Assembly (NCBI GenBank): GCA_012932295.1
Contig: JAAONU010000001.1
Coordinates: 55,277,693-55,341,692, forward strand
Length of the DNA: 64,000 nt
From: Cyclina sinensis
Lineage: Eukaryota > Mollusca > Bivalvia > Venerida > Veneridae
Direction of reading: 5' to 3'
In this document: in pieces, positions 24,544 to 36,500 of the stretch
How the letters are laid out: each line of letters begins with the position of its first letter
Numbering within the stretch: position 1 is the stretch's first letter
Made by a program: the position numbers and the translations under genes
Notes under the pieces: generated by a model
The model's database searches: none
What the model saw: only the letters and a program-made list of their open reading frames with translations
Told to the model about the DNA's origin: nothing

Positions 24544-25246
24544 TGTATTATGATATGAAATGCACTGGACAAGATGTTACAGATACCTGACACCACAGAA
24601 AGCATACTAGTGTAACTTCATTTGTACAGCATAACATCTCGATCAACAGAAAACCGGTACAAATTAATAATTATAAAGCGGTGTTTGAAACTGAACATCA
24701 GAAGAATGAACCGAACATATGTTTGAGACAACCTAACAAAATGTTTTTTAAGCCAAATTCAGCTCAACTTAAAGCAACGCAGTAGTAATTAACAGTCCAT
24801 ATCCATGTCATTAACACATAAAACGCGCTTGCAACTGGCCAACATGAATGAATAACCGAGCAAAAGATGTATTTAACAGAACATGACGTGAGCGTGACAC
24901 GTTATGAAGACAGTAAACATCCTAATACATTCGTTTTAACATAAGACAGTCAATGCGTTCCATAGCGTGTACAGAAATTTCTGAACATATGACATTCCAT
25001 AAGATTTGGAAGCGAATGCGAACAAAGACAATACAGGTAATTGTCGCCATTCATTTCCTAGGCAACGTCGACAAAAGACGCGCCTTTTCGTTCGTAGACC
25101 GAACTTTAAATCAGACGCCATACTGTGTGACAGGCGGCTTTCATACAGCTCGAATCGAAGCTTAGATATTTCTGTGAATACGATTGAGAGAAACAGCTGG
25201 TTGTAACGATAAAATTACAGGCACTGGTGATTTTGGCAAATATGTA
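24544..25246. other. flank of the LicD pseudogene, no gene
   Basis: Short open frames near 24953-25206 have no motif support. Nothing else recognised. Confidence 0.45.
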
Positions 25247-25440
25247 TTTAACTAAAATCCAATTTAACACATGATGTGCGGTTAATCAAATATTGATGAG
25301 AACGTCCACGGAAGACAATACGGGCTATCATGTTTACCTGTGAAAAGTTTATCACCTAGCACTTTAATGAAATATTCATAATGTGTTTTAATTAACTATA
25401 CATTTATCTTTGATCACCATTTGCCGCTATGGTCGATAAT
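25247..25440 (+). repeat. duplicated segment, copy 2 (downstream of the LicD pseudogene)
   Basis: Diverged copy of 20328-20515 in the same orientation, sharing AACTAAAATCCAATTTAACA and several shorter downstream blocks. Confidence 0.7.
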
Positions 25441-25719
25441 TTGTAATCATTGTTATGCATGCCTGTGTAGCTTTTGTTCCACAGTGTTCTTATACATTAC
25501 ATCCTTTGCATATCGGTAACGTAGTAAAATGTATGCATTTTTGTCTCTCTTCATAGCCATTACAGTGATTCACTATTACGTCACTTAAAGTACAGTACTT
25601 ATTAAACTAAACCTGACACAAAGTGTACTTGACTCGAACCAACTTAAAAAGTGGAGTGAAATAAAGAGCATCTTTCAAAGACATTCTTTTCTGAAAGTAA
25701 CCACTTTGTAGATACTGAA

Positions 25720-28700
25720 GTATTAAGTGCATGTGTATTGCACTTTGTAGCGACTGAAGTGTTAAGTGCACGTGTAGAGACTGAAGTGTTAAGTGTACGT
25801 GTATTGCACTTGTAGAGACTGAAGGGTTATGTGTACTTGTAGTGCACTTGTAGAAACTGAAGGGTTATGTGTACTTGTAGTGCACTTGTAGAGACTGAAG
25901 TGTTATGTGTACTTGTAGTGCAAATGTAAAGACTGAAGTGTTATGTGTAATTGTAGTGCACATGTAGAGACTGAAGTGTTATGTGTAATTGTAGTGCACA
26001 TGTAGAGACTGAAGTGTTATGTGTAATTGTAGTGCACTTGTAGGGACTGAAGTGTTATGTGTAATTGTAGCACACATGTAGAGACTGAAGTGTTATGTGT
26101 AATTGTAGTGCACTTGTAGAGACTGAAGCGTTATGTGTAATTGTAGCACACATGTAGAGACTGAAGTGTTATGTGTACTTGTAGTGCACATGTAGAGACT
26201 GAAGTGTTATGTGTAATTGTAGTGCACATGTAGAGACTGAAGTGTTATGTGTAATTGTAGTGCACTTGTAGAGACTGAAGTGTTATGTGTAATTGTAGCA
26301 CACATGTAGAGACTGAAGTGTTATGTGTACTTGTAGTGCACTTGTAGAGACTGAAGTGGTATGTGTAATTGTAGTGCACATGTAGAGAATGGAGTGTTAT
26401 GTGTAATTGTAGTGCACATGTAGAGACTGAAGTGTTATGTGTAATTGCAGTGCACCTGTAGAGACTTAAGTGTTCAGTGTACTTGTAGTGCACTTGTAAA
26501 GACTGAAGTGTTAAGTTTACGTGTAGTGCACTTGTAGAGACTTCAGTGTTATGTGTACTTGTAGTGCACTTGTAGAGACTGAAATGTTATGTGTACTTGT
26601 ATTGCACTTGTAGAGACTGAAGCGTTGTGCACTTGTAATGCGCTTGTAGAGACTGAAGTGTTTAGTGCACGTGTAGTGCACTTGTAGAGAGGGTTAAGTG
26701 TTAAGTGCGCTTGTAGAGACTGAAGTGTTTAGTGCACGTGTAGAGCACTTGTAGAGACTTCAGTGTAAAGTTCACTTGTAGTGCACTTGTAGAGGCTGAA
26801 GGGTTAAGTGTACACGTACTGCACTTATAGAGACTGAAGTGTTAAGTGTACGTGTAGCTCACTTGTAGAGACTTCAGTGTTATGTGCATGTGTAGTGCAC
26901 TTGTAGAGACGGAAGTGTTATGTGCATGTGTAGTGCACTTGTAGAAACTGAAGTGTTATGTGCATGTGTAGTGCACTTGTAGAGACTGAAGTGTTATTTG
27001 CATGTGTAGTGAACTTGTAGAAACCGAAGTGTTATGTGCATGTGTAGTGCACTTGTAGAAACTGAAGTGTTATGTGCATGTGTAGTGCACTTGTAGAAAC
27101 TGAAGTGTTATTTGCATGTGTAGTGCACTTGTAGAAACTGAAGTGTTATGTGCATGTGTAGTGCACATGTAGAGATTGAAGTGTTATGTTTGCTTGTTGT
27201 GCACTTGTAGAGACTGAAGTGTTAGGTGTACGTGTAGTGTACTTGTAAAGACTTAAGTGTAAAGTGTACGTGTAGTGCATTTGTATAGACTGAAGTGTTA
27301 AGTGTACTTGTATTGCACTTGTAGAGACTGAAGTTTTATGTGTACTTGTAGTGCACTTGTAGAGACTGAAGTGTTAAGTGCACTTGTAGAGATTTAAGTG
27401 TTGAGTGTACGTGTAGTGCACTTATGGAGACTAAAGTGTTAAGTGTACGCGCAGTTCACTTGTAGAGACTGAAGTGTTAAGTGCACGTGTAGTGCACTTG
27501 TAGAGACTACAATGTTAAGTGTACGTGTAGTGCACTTTTACAGACTAAAGTGTTAAGTGTACGTGTAGTGCACTTGTAGAGACTGAAGTGTTAAGTGCAC
27601 TTGTAGAGACTAAAGTGTTGAGTGTATGTGTAGTGCACTTATGGAGACTGAAGTGTTAAGTGTACGTGCAGTTCACTTGTAGGGACTGAAGTGTTAAGTG
27701 CACGTGTAGTGCACTTATACAGACTGAAGTTTTAAGTGTACGTGTCGTGCATTTGAATAGACTGAAGTGTTAAGTGTACTTGTATTGCACTTGTAGAGAC
27801 TGAAGTTTTATGTGAACTTGTAGAGACTACAATGTTAAGTGTACGTGAAGTGCATTTTTATAGACTGAAGTGTAAAGTGTACGTGTATTGCACTTGTAGA
27901 GACTGAAGTTTTATGTGTACTTGTAATGCACTTGTTGACACTGAAGTTTTAAGTGTACGTGTAGTGCACTTGTTGAGACAAAAGTGTTGAGTGTACGTGT
28001 AGTGCACTTATGGAGATTGAAGTGTTAAGTGTACGTACAGTTCACTTGAAGAAACTTCAGTGTTTTGTTCACTTGTAGTGCAAATGTAGACACTGAAGTG
28101 TGATGTGTACTTGTAGTTTATTTGTAGATACTGAAGTGTTTAGTGCACGTGTAGAGACTTCAGTGTTTTGTGCACTTGTAGTGCAAATGTAGAGACTGAA
28201 GTGTTATGTGTTCTTGTAGTTCACTTGTAGAGACTGAAGTGTTAAGTGTACGTGTATTGCACTTGTAGAGACTGAAGTGTTATGTGTACTTGTATTGCAC
28301 TTGTAGAGACTGAAGTGTTAAGTGTACGTGTAGTGCACTTTAGAGATTGAAGTGTTAAGTGTACGTGTAGTACACTTGTAGAGACTACAATGTTAAGTGT
28401 ACGTGTAGTGCACTTATAGAGACTGAAGTGTTAAGTGTACGTGTAGTGCATTTGTAGAGACTGAAGTGTTATGTGCACTTGTAGTGCACTTGTAGAGACT
28501 GAAGTGTTAAGTGTACGTGTAGTGCACATGTAGAGACTGAAGTGTTATTTGCATGTGTAGTGCACATGTAGAGACTGAAGTGTTATGTGCATGTGTAGTG
28601 CACTTGTAGAGACTGAAGTGTTATGTGCATGTGTAGTGCACTTGTAGAGACTGAAGTGTTATTTGCATGTGTAGTGCACTTGTAGAAACCGAAGTGTTAT

Positions 28701-28905
28701 GTGCATGTGTAGTGCACTTGTAGAAACTGAAGTGTTATGTGCATGTGTAGTGCACTTGTAGAGACTGAAGTGTTATGTGCATGTGTAGTGCACTTGTATA
28801 AAACTGAAGTGTTATTTGCATGTGTAGTGCACTTGTAGAAACTGAAGTGTTATGTGCATGTGTAGTGCACTTGTAGAGACTGAAGTGTTAAGTCTACGTG
28901 TATTG
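25720..28905. repeat. 3.2-kb minisatellite, 38-bp period
   Basis: Units of the form TAGAGACTGAAGTGTTATGT followed by GTAATTGTAGTGCACATG repeat about 80 times with a dominant 38-bp period. Subfamilies are visible: TGTAATTG/CACATG units in the left third, TGTACGTG units in the middle, and ATGCATGTG units at 26880-27160 and 28540-28880. The last type occurs in two separated blocks, suggesting internal duplication. Some units are shortened. Confidence 0.95.
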
Positions 28906-29630
28906 CACCTGTATTTCACTAAAAGTTTAAAGCTAGTGCATAGCATGCGCACAAGGGTGTCAAGTTTAGTTTACACAGTACTGTACGCAAATTTATCTCC
29001 CCAGTTCTGACCCGATTTTACAGCCAATTACCATAGCGTATATTATTTTTTGTCCTCAAAACTGGGTACCGTTTAATCTTAGAAACCCAGGATTTTTTTC
29101 TAATTTTATTTTGCTATTCTGAAATATTACTTTACCAGTTTTTGTGCTCTTAACAATACCTGAATGACAATAGCTTAGTTCTAAGTTCTCTGTTAGCTGG
29201 CAAGTAATCAATGAAAAAGGCAAAAGTAAATGATGCCTCAGTTGCTATTAACAATTAAGTATTGTATTAGCGCGTACAATGCCACATAAAAGGACTATGA
29301 TTGCATTAATCTATCAGTCACAGTAATGTGTAGCAACATGTTGCGTCTGAACAGAATAAGAAAGACAGCTGACTAGATTGTTTTCCGCATTATGATTTCA
29401 TTGTGGCTATTAATTGATCGCCAGTCTAACTACTGAAGAACTGAAAATGATTAAGGACTCTCGATCCTTCCCAACCTCCCCCAGAAAAGAAAGAAAAAAC
29501 TAACTTTACAATGTAGCGACGTGTCTTAGTTCCACAAATGACCTTAAGATCGTCACAAAATTTTCTGAAAAAGTGCTTGCAATATTTTTCTGTGATCAAG
29601 CTTTTGAACACAAGTACCCATAAGCCATAC
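28906..29630. other. intergenic, nothing recognised
   Basis: AT-rich sequence without coding or repeat signals I can support. Confidence 0.5.
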
Positions 29631-30668
29631 TATAGACCGTTCCATAATTGATAAATTGACCGCCGCCATTATGAAGATCACGTGACCGTCCGCCATTAAA
29701 GGACTGTTAAACCTGGCTATGATGCTTATGACTTCCGTATAAATCTGGATAACTTTAGCACATTTCAAGCTGACATACACTGGCTTATATCGCGTGAATT
29801 TTTTTGCAGAATAAACATCATTTCATTCTATTTTTATCATTTTTGTTTTGATAAGTCACTGTTAATTGTCATTGTTGATCAGTCACAGTAAAACACTTGA
29901 GAAAATGCCTGAAGGCTATAAAACATGGTCTTTATTTGTTCCTAATTGTTATATAAAATTTAAGAATATATTTTCTTCTTTACAAACAAGATTTTCAAGA
30001 CTGTATGAAATTTGGCATCTGTTGCCATATGGACCGTTTATTTTCTATTCTTTATTTCTTGCATTAGGGAAATCTGTTGTTGCAAAGTATTGATATGTAC
30101 AACGTGTGAGTTTGTGTGTGCAAGAAGAAAACCACAGTTGCAAAGCCACACGTTTGTAAGATATTGATCTTACAGTAATACGTTTACTTTCCTTCTTCTT
30201 ATTTTTAACATTACTGTTGAGGATATTTCTTGTAATACGAAAAACAAAATTATGACACCTATAAAACTGTACCCTTTTGGACAGATTTTTTAAAGGTAAA
30301 TACATGTACTTTTTAACAGCAGTTTTTTTCGTGAAAGTTTGATAGAATAAAAAGAATTTATCTACCGGAGAATATCACAAGACCTTTATTTCACAGTTCA
30401 ATAGATTGAGATATCAGCAAAAAATCGTTTACAGATATTCTTTTTTTCAGTTAGAAGACCATGGGACAGATCTTTGCTGATAATAAATGCTTCATGTGGT
30501 TTATATGAATCTGTTTCTCTAACATGCAACGTCACAATCACATTACAGCTCTAAAAATGGGACTTTTTCAAAGCTCCGCATTATCAATCTGCTTCGATCT
30601 GCGCAGTCCCTTAATGGCGGACGGAAGGGAGGTAATTAGGGAGGAACTAATTTCTGGAACAGTCTATA
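29631..30668. mobile_element. TIR element of about 1.04 kb
   Basis: The left end TATAGACCGTTCCA and the right end, whose reverse complement is TATAGACTGTTCCA, form terminal inverted repeats. Further inside, CCGTCCGCCATTAAAGGACT pairs with a reverse-complement AGTCCCTTAATGGCGGACGG. The imperfect TIRs are about 80 bp. The interior has open frames of 75-86 codons but no transposase motif, so it is probably non-autonomous. No unambiguous target duplication. Confidence 0.7.
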
Positions 30669-31014
30669 CCTATATCTCAATAACTTCTTCCAAACTGAAG
30701 AAATAGAACAGAAACCATTTACCTATGATCTAAACTGATGGGCTTGAAACTGCTGAACGAAAATACTTTTAACAATTTTCATTTCACTCTCTCCTTCATA
30801 TTTATAATTATTGGGCAAAATCCTTTTTTCTTTTCATCTAATCATGCCCTTAAGCTTAATGATAACAAGAATTTGTAACAGAGTTACCAACGTCCCCCGC
30901 CTAAGGGAAGTTTTACATGAAGCACACAATTGTACTATTTCAAAAGTTTAAGGTATGGATCTGGACTTTCAGTGCAAATTCTTGATAAATGCTAGATCTG
31001 CACATGCATTAAAC
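30669..31014. other. intergenic spacer
   Basis: No gene or repeat recognised. Confidence 0.45.
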
Positions 31015-31500
31015 ATGGGTGTAGCGCATGACACGCTGTCTTAATATGGTGAATATTTGTGCAATTTTTTTTTTCAAAATCCTTTGATGAATGGAACAGT
31101 TGTAGACCAGACACAAAACAGACCCTATAACAGACCATGTTAAGCTTTGACCTCTAAGTGTGACCTTGACCTTGGAGGTAGGGGGTCTGGGTTTTGCGCA
31201 TGACATGTCATCTTATTATGGAGAATATTTGTGCCAAGTAATTTCAAAATCCCTTGATGGATGAAAAAGTTATGGACCTGTCGCGAAATATACCCCTCAA
31301 CAGAAAATGTTGACCTTTCATCTCCAAGTGTCTTCGACCTTGGAGGTAGGGGTCTGGGTGTCGTCTTATTATGGTGAACATTTGTGCCAAGTTATTTCAA
31401 AATCCCTTGATGAACGGACTGGACACAGTGTGCCGGATGGACAGACGGACGGAGCCCATTTCTATATCCCCCATTTTCCTTCGAAAAGGCGGAGGACAAA
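31015..31500. repeat. interspersed repeat with GACCTTGGAGGTAG units
   Basis: About 2.5 copies of a 160-175-bp unit carrying GCGCATGAC, CTTATTATGG, ATTTGTGCCAAG, TTTCAAAATCCCTTGATG and GACCTTGGAGGTAGG. The end has GGACAGACGGACGGAGC, a feature shared, in opposite orientation, with the CGTCCGTCC repeat at 13160. Confidence 0.7.
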
Positions 31501-32099
31501 ATAGCCATGCCAAGGTGTGACTTCATACCAACAAACTAAAATGAATGCAAATGATGAGCAACATTTTTACTCAAAGCTGTTGAACTTGATCTTGACCTAC
31601 GTACCAAGTTTCATTGCCCTTTTTTCCCCCAACTAAAGTTATCAAGCAGAAAATGTTTTCCTTTAATCTGAGCTGTTGATCTTGAATCTACTGACCCAAA
31701 CCTGTGTCTAAGTAACAACTACCTATACATCTACTATCATCTTACTAATTATCGATCAGAAACCTTTTCCTTTTTATCTAGGCTGGAACATAGATCCCAA
31801 AAGCAATTCCACCTGTGTATTCAAACCATCTACCTATACACTAACAAAAATTGCAATACCTCTGTCAGAACTGAGCGAACTGTTTTCATTTAATCTAAGC
31901 CATGGACCTTGAACCTGCTCACCCCAAAACAAGCCCAATATGTATCTTCATATCAAATTTCTACACACCAACTTTCACCTCAGTATCTTTTTCAAATGAA
32001 ATATTTGACAGAAACCTTTTTTTCTTTTCATTTGATCTAAGATTTTTAATTACAGCTCCTCCTTCCAGATTAAAGTTATTTGGCTGAAACTGTTATCTT
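31501..32099. repeat. degenerate interspersed repeat
   Basis: Imperfect recurrence of phrases such as AGCTGTTGATCTTGA, GATCAGAAACCTTTTCC and AATCTAAGCCATGGACC at irregular spacing suggests an old array related to the neighbouring repeats. No coding sequence. Confidence 0.4.
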
Positions 32100-32495
32100 T
32101 ATAACCCAGCTTGTGACCTTTACCTCGACTCTACGGTGCATAACACCTATCCCTACCTGTATCTTTGTGACCTTTACCTTGACACTACGGTGCCTAAAGG
32201 CTATCCATACCATATCTTTGTGACCTTTACCTTGACTCTACGGTGCCTAAAGGCTATCCCTACCTGTATCTTTGTGACCTTTACCTTGACACTACGGTGC
32301 CTAAAGGCTATCCATACCTGTATCTTTGTAACCTTTACCTTGACTCTATGGTGCCTAAAGGCTATCCATACCTGTATCTTTGTGACCTTTACCTTGACTC
32401 TACGGTGCCTAAAGGCTATCCATACCTGTATCTTCGTGACCTTTACCTTGACACTACGGTGCCTAAAGGCTATCCATACCTGTATCTTCATTCCA
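32100..32495. repeat. 54-bp tandem repeat array (about 7 units)
   Basis: GTGACCTTTACCTTGAC recurs at about 32116, 32169, 32222, 32276 and 32330 onward with a 53-54-bp period, alternating with GGTGCCTAAAGGCTATCC. The period gives 18-residue repeating frames on both strands, which are not genes. Confidence 0.93.
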
Positions 32496-33591
32496 ATGAC
32501 GTATAAATCAAATTAATCTAGACATCTCTTTCCTGTCTTAAATTTTTGAGAGCGGTGTACAGTTTTCCTTTTATCTTAGCTAGTGTCCTTGACCTTGAGC
32601 TTAGGGGTAGAAAGACCTTTTCCAAATTATACATTCTTATCTACTTTGTATCAGTATCTCCAGTAACTGTCGTCTTATAAAAGCGAGGTTAACCTTTTTT
32701 TTTTAGACAGTGGATAAAGATATTAAGAGTTAGTTCCCCTTATACAGTGAAATCACACATCTTGTGTGAAATTTATTTTTTCTTTTTAAAACCTTTACCT
32801 GGATTAATAAAAGATGTTAAAATAGTGAAATAAATATGGTAACCATTTGGGGCTTCAAAAAAACCCAGCATAGATGATCAAAGAAATCAAACAGAAATCT
32901 ACATTTTGGTTTACTCAATAACTAATAATTTATTTCAGTAATATTTTCATAAAGCATTCAAGAACATTTCAAATCAACTGGAAAGATTTCATTTACATAT
33001 GTATATAAAATTTACAATTTCAATAACTTGACACAACTGTTATAATATTAGAAAAAAAAAACCATAACAAATATCACAAAAATAAAATGATCAGATACAG
33101 AACTACAGATTGAATGTCTGAAAACCAAGTTTTATTCCAAACATTAACCTCAGCAAGCTTCAATTGCTATAAACTATTGTTATAAATCTGTTGAATCTTT
33201 TAACAAGTACAGTTTACAACAACAACTAAAGAAAGTGACATTCACATAAAACTATTTCACTCACTTATCCTTTTGAGTACTTACCTGCTTAATGCATACG
33301 TTTTTTTCTGCTTTTCATCAATAGCCATCATCAAACATGCTTCTTACTGTAGGCAATTGTGAAATAAAGTAAGGTAAAGTATCACTGGGCTTTTTTTTTC
33401 ACAAGCACCACCTTGTATCTTGATTTGTTTTCATATCTTCATTTTGATTAGAAACTGCTTATCATTAACCTAATAATTTTGTTTTAGATATTTCAATCTG
33501 AAGAACTTAAAAATTGGTTGAGAAGCAAATGTAACAGTCATGTTGAATTTAATAGAGGTTATATTCTGGGAGGATATGATTCCTGTTTATT
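32496..33591 (-). other. 3' flank and probable 3' UTR of the IFT70 gene
   Basis: On the minus strand an AATAAA lies directly after the stop codon (33586-33591) and another at about 32929-32934. The second is a more reasonable polyadenylation signal, giving a 3' UTR of about 0.65 kb. The true 3' end cannot be fixed from sequence alone. Confidence 0.4.
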
Positions 33592-36500
33592 CTATATAAG
33601 TTGTAGTAGAAGTCCTTTGAGCAATCTGGATTCATATGTTACTGTGTTTTTCCCTGGATGCATTGGTTCAGCTTCTAGGGGCTGCTCTATCATAGCTTTC
33701 ACTTCCTTACCATACACTGAAATCAACAAAACATGCTAATTAACACTAAGGAATTCACTACACAACCTTCCTGGTTGTTTCAGAAAAGAAGGCAATATTC
33801 TGTTTATAACCCGTAATTTATATACTTTCATTTTTTATTCCTTTGAAAATGAAACAACAGCTTATTTTAAAACATACTTAAACTTAGATTCTTGTTTGTA
33901 ACAGCTGTATTTCTTCAGGTAAGGGAACTGATTATATACAAAATACAATCCTGCATCAAATTATTGCAAAACTTTATCATGATATATTATAATGTATTTA
34001 AAAAAAAAAAATTTAGCACAAACAATCAGCATGTACATTATCTATTGTGTTTAAAGCCAAATAATACCCAGAATTATTACAGACAGGTCCCATACAAAAA
34101 TGATTTCAAAGACTGATGCAACAGTCAAACTTGATACATACGTTTTTTAACCTTAATACTAAATGGATTGCTTTTCTTACAGTATGAAATTATGTATGGC
34201 AAATGTCCTCATACAACTGAAAACCTGATTTTACTTACTTTCGCAGCATTCCAGGAACTGTATACACTCCTGTATAACAGAATCTCTCATCATGATCATA
34301 TGTTTGGACATGTTCTCAATCAGGGACAGGAAGCAACGCTTGGCATAGTACCATGTGTCGGTTCCCAGCTTCTTGTTGTATGGCTCCAGGCTCTTGATCA
34401 CACGAGATATACCAAACTCATAGTTGCCCTTGGCACAGTACAGCGTTCTGAAATATGAAAATAATAACTTTCAACTTAACAATAAACTATCATTAATCTG
34501 AGTGAAAGTGTGTAAATATAAGAATATAAAATTAATAAAATAAAAAAAAAAAAAAAAAAGAACGATTTGAAAATTTCAGCTCACAAGGGCAACACGCTAC
34601 TATCTTCCACATTATTCAATATCAATACATATAAAATTGCATTAGTGTAAGAACAAACTACAATACCGCTGCTAGAGACAAAATATAACACGGTACCCAA
34701 TAACAAGGTTGACTATACACAGATGATAAATCTTCTTCTCAGGATCCTGATAGGCCACTTGTTCCTCTTCCTTCTCAATCTTCCTCATCAACTCCTCAGC
34801 CTATATAACATCATCTTATCATTATGTCTATGTGACAGAATACTGATAGTATGTTATGGTTCTTTTTCAATCAGTTATCAGTGTCAGCAGTAAACATTAC
34901 CAGTACTCCAAAAGTCCATAAAATGACCAGTATTTATCTATTATATCATTCTAATCTAAGTAAAATGGAAAAAAAATTTGTGTTCTTTTACCAATTTATT
35001 ACTTCCCTTTAGACTAATGTATACTGAAAATGAACAACAAAATATATGTATCGTAACTGTTAAGAAACCTTCACTCAGTGTATCAAAATATATGCAATTA
35101 TTTTTTACTTAGATCCCAGCCAATCTTAACAATGAATACAGCCGTGCTAAAACATAATGCATTTTTCTTCTCCTACAAACTAGACCTGTTTTACAGCAAA
35201 TTTATGCAGCACTAATTCATGAAATTTGTCTTATTTTTCTGTTTAAACAGTGGTACATTTTACCATTGTGAGCCAATATCTTTAGGATTGCAACAATTAC
35301 TTTATCACAAAAACTGGAAGGAAAACCAGATTAAGTAATTAAGAGTTTAACCTTTGCTTACCTCTTCGTTTTGGCTAGTCATAATGTAAGCCACACACAA
35401 ATTGGCCAATACTATAGCACTGACATTCAAGATCTGAAAACCAAAATTATATGACATCATCAAATGCAAATCAAAGTCATAAATAACAACAAGCTATAAA
35501 TGCTTTAAAAAGAATTGTTTAACACATTACATTTTCAAGTAATGCATTACATTCTTATAAACTCCAGAAAGTCACAAAAAAGTGGTTTTAAAAAAGTGTC
35601 TAGGATTAAGGTAAGCCTTTTGAAATCCCTGACAAACCAAGCATGTTTGAATATTTCAGGAAAAGTAATCGATTGCAGAACTGTAGAACATACTATCAAT
35701 ATAAATAACTGTAACAGCAAACTCTTTTGTGACACACTATCAGTTTCACTATTTCACTGTTTTTCAATGTACCAGAAGTCTTAACCTGAGGCTTGTTACA
35801 TACTTACATTGTCATAGTTTTTCTTCACAATAGGCTCATAGAAGCCAGTGGCTTCTTTGTATTTATTCTCCTGCATGAAAAGCACATGGGCTACATTCAG
35901 TTTCCATGTGTCATGCTCATTACAGAACTCCACAGATTTACGGAATATCTTCTCCACTTGCTGATAGTTTTCCATGTCCCAGTAAATCTTTGCCTGCTGC
36001 ATCAGGATTGGAATATACCTGTAAATATTATATGGTGAGAACAATATGTAATCTCAAACCTTGAATAAGGTCCAACGTTGTTAAGTACATGTTTAGCCAA
36101 AACGTAAGGTTTCATTTCACTGAGTTTAACACCTTCTTACTGTCAACCTTTCACTAAAACTTAAACAAAGTTATGCAAATCCTGTTTTACGAATGAAAAA
36201 CACCTTATGAAAACATTACCTTTTATTTTAATATCAAGTAAGAATGCTTATATGAGATATTATTTGGCCATAACCACGACCCTACCACTAACCTTTCCAG
36301 TGCCTCATCATATTCATTGACAGCTTTCTTCACAGCTTCATCATCATGGTTCTGGCGGGCTTCTTGTACCTACAAACATAAACATTCAGTTTGTCAGTTA
36401 AGTGCTTACAGGATTTATAAACTTACAGAAAAAAAACAGAAACCAATATTATTAAGTCGAAATTTTTTACAAATATTCACATTACCCACTTATACTGATA

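Noticed and set aside
171..28905. Common 19-bp base period behind the 57-bp and both 38-bp arrays
   Set aside because: Only weak similarity between 19-bp sub-blocks, and the 88-, 81- and 54-bp arrays do not fit; probably coincidence.
32136..32516. Repetitive open frames of 87-126 codons
   Set aside because: By-product of the 54-bp array; no unique sequence.
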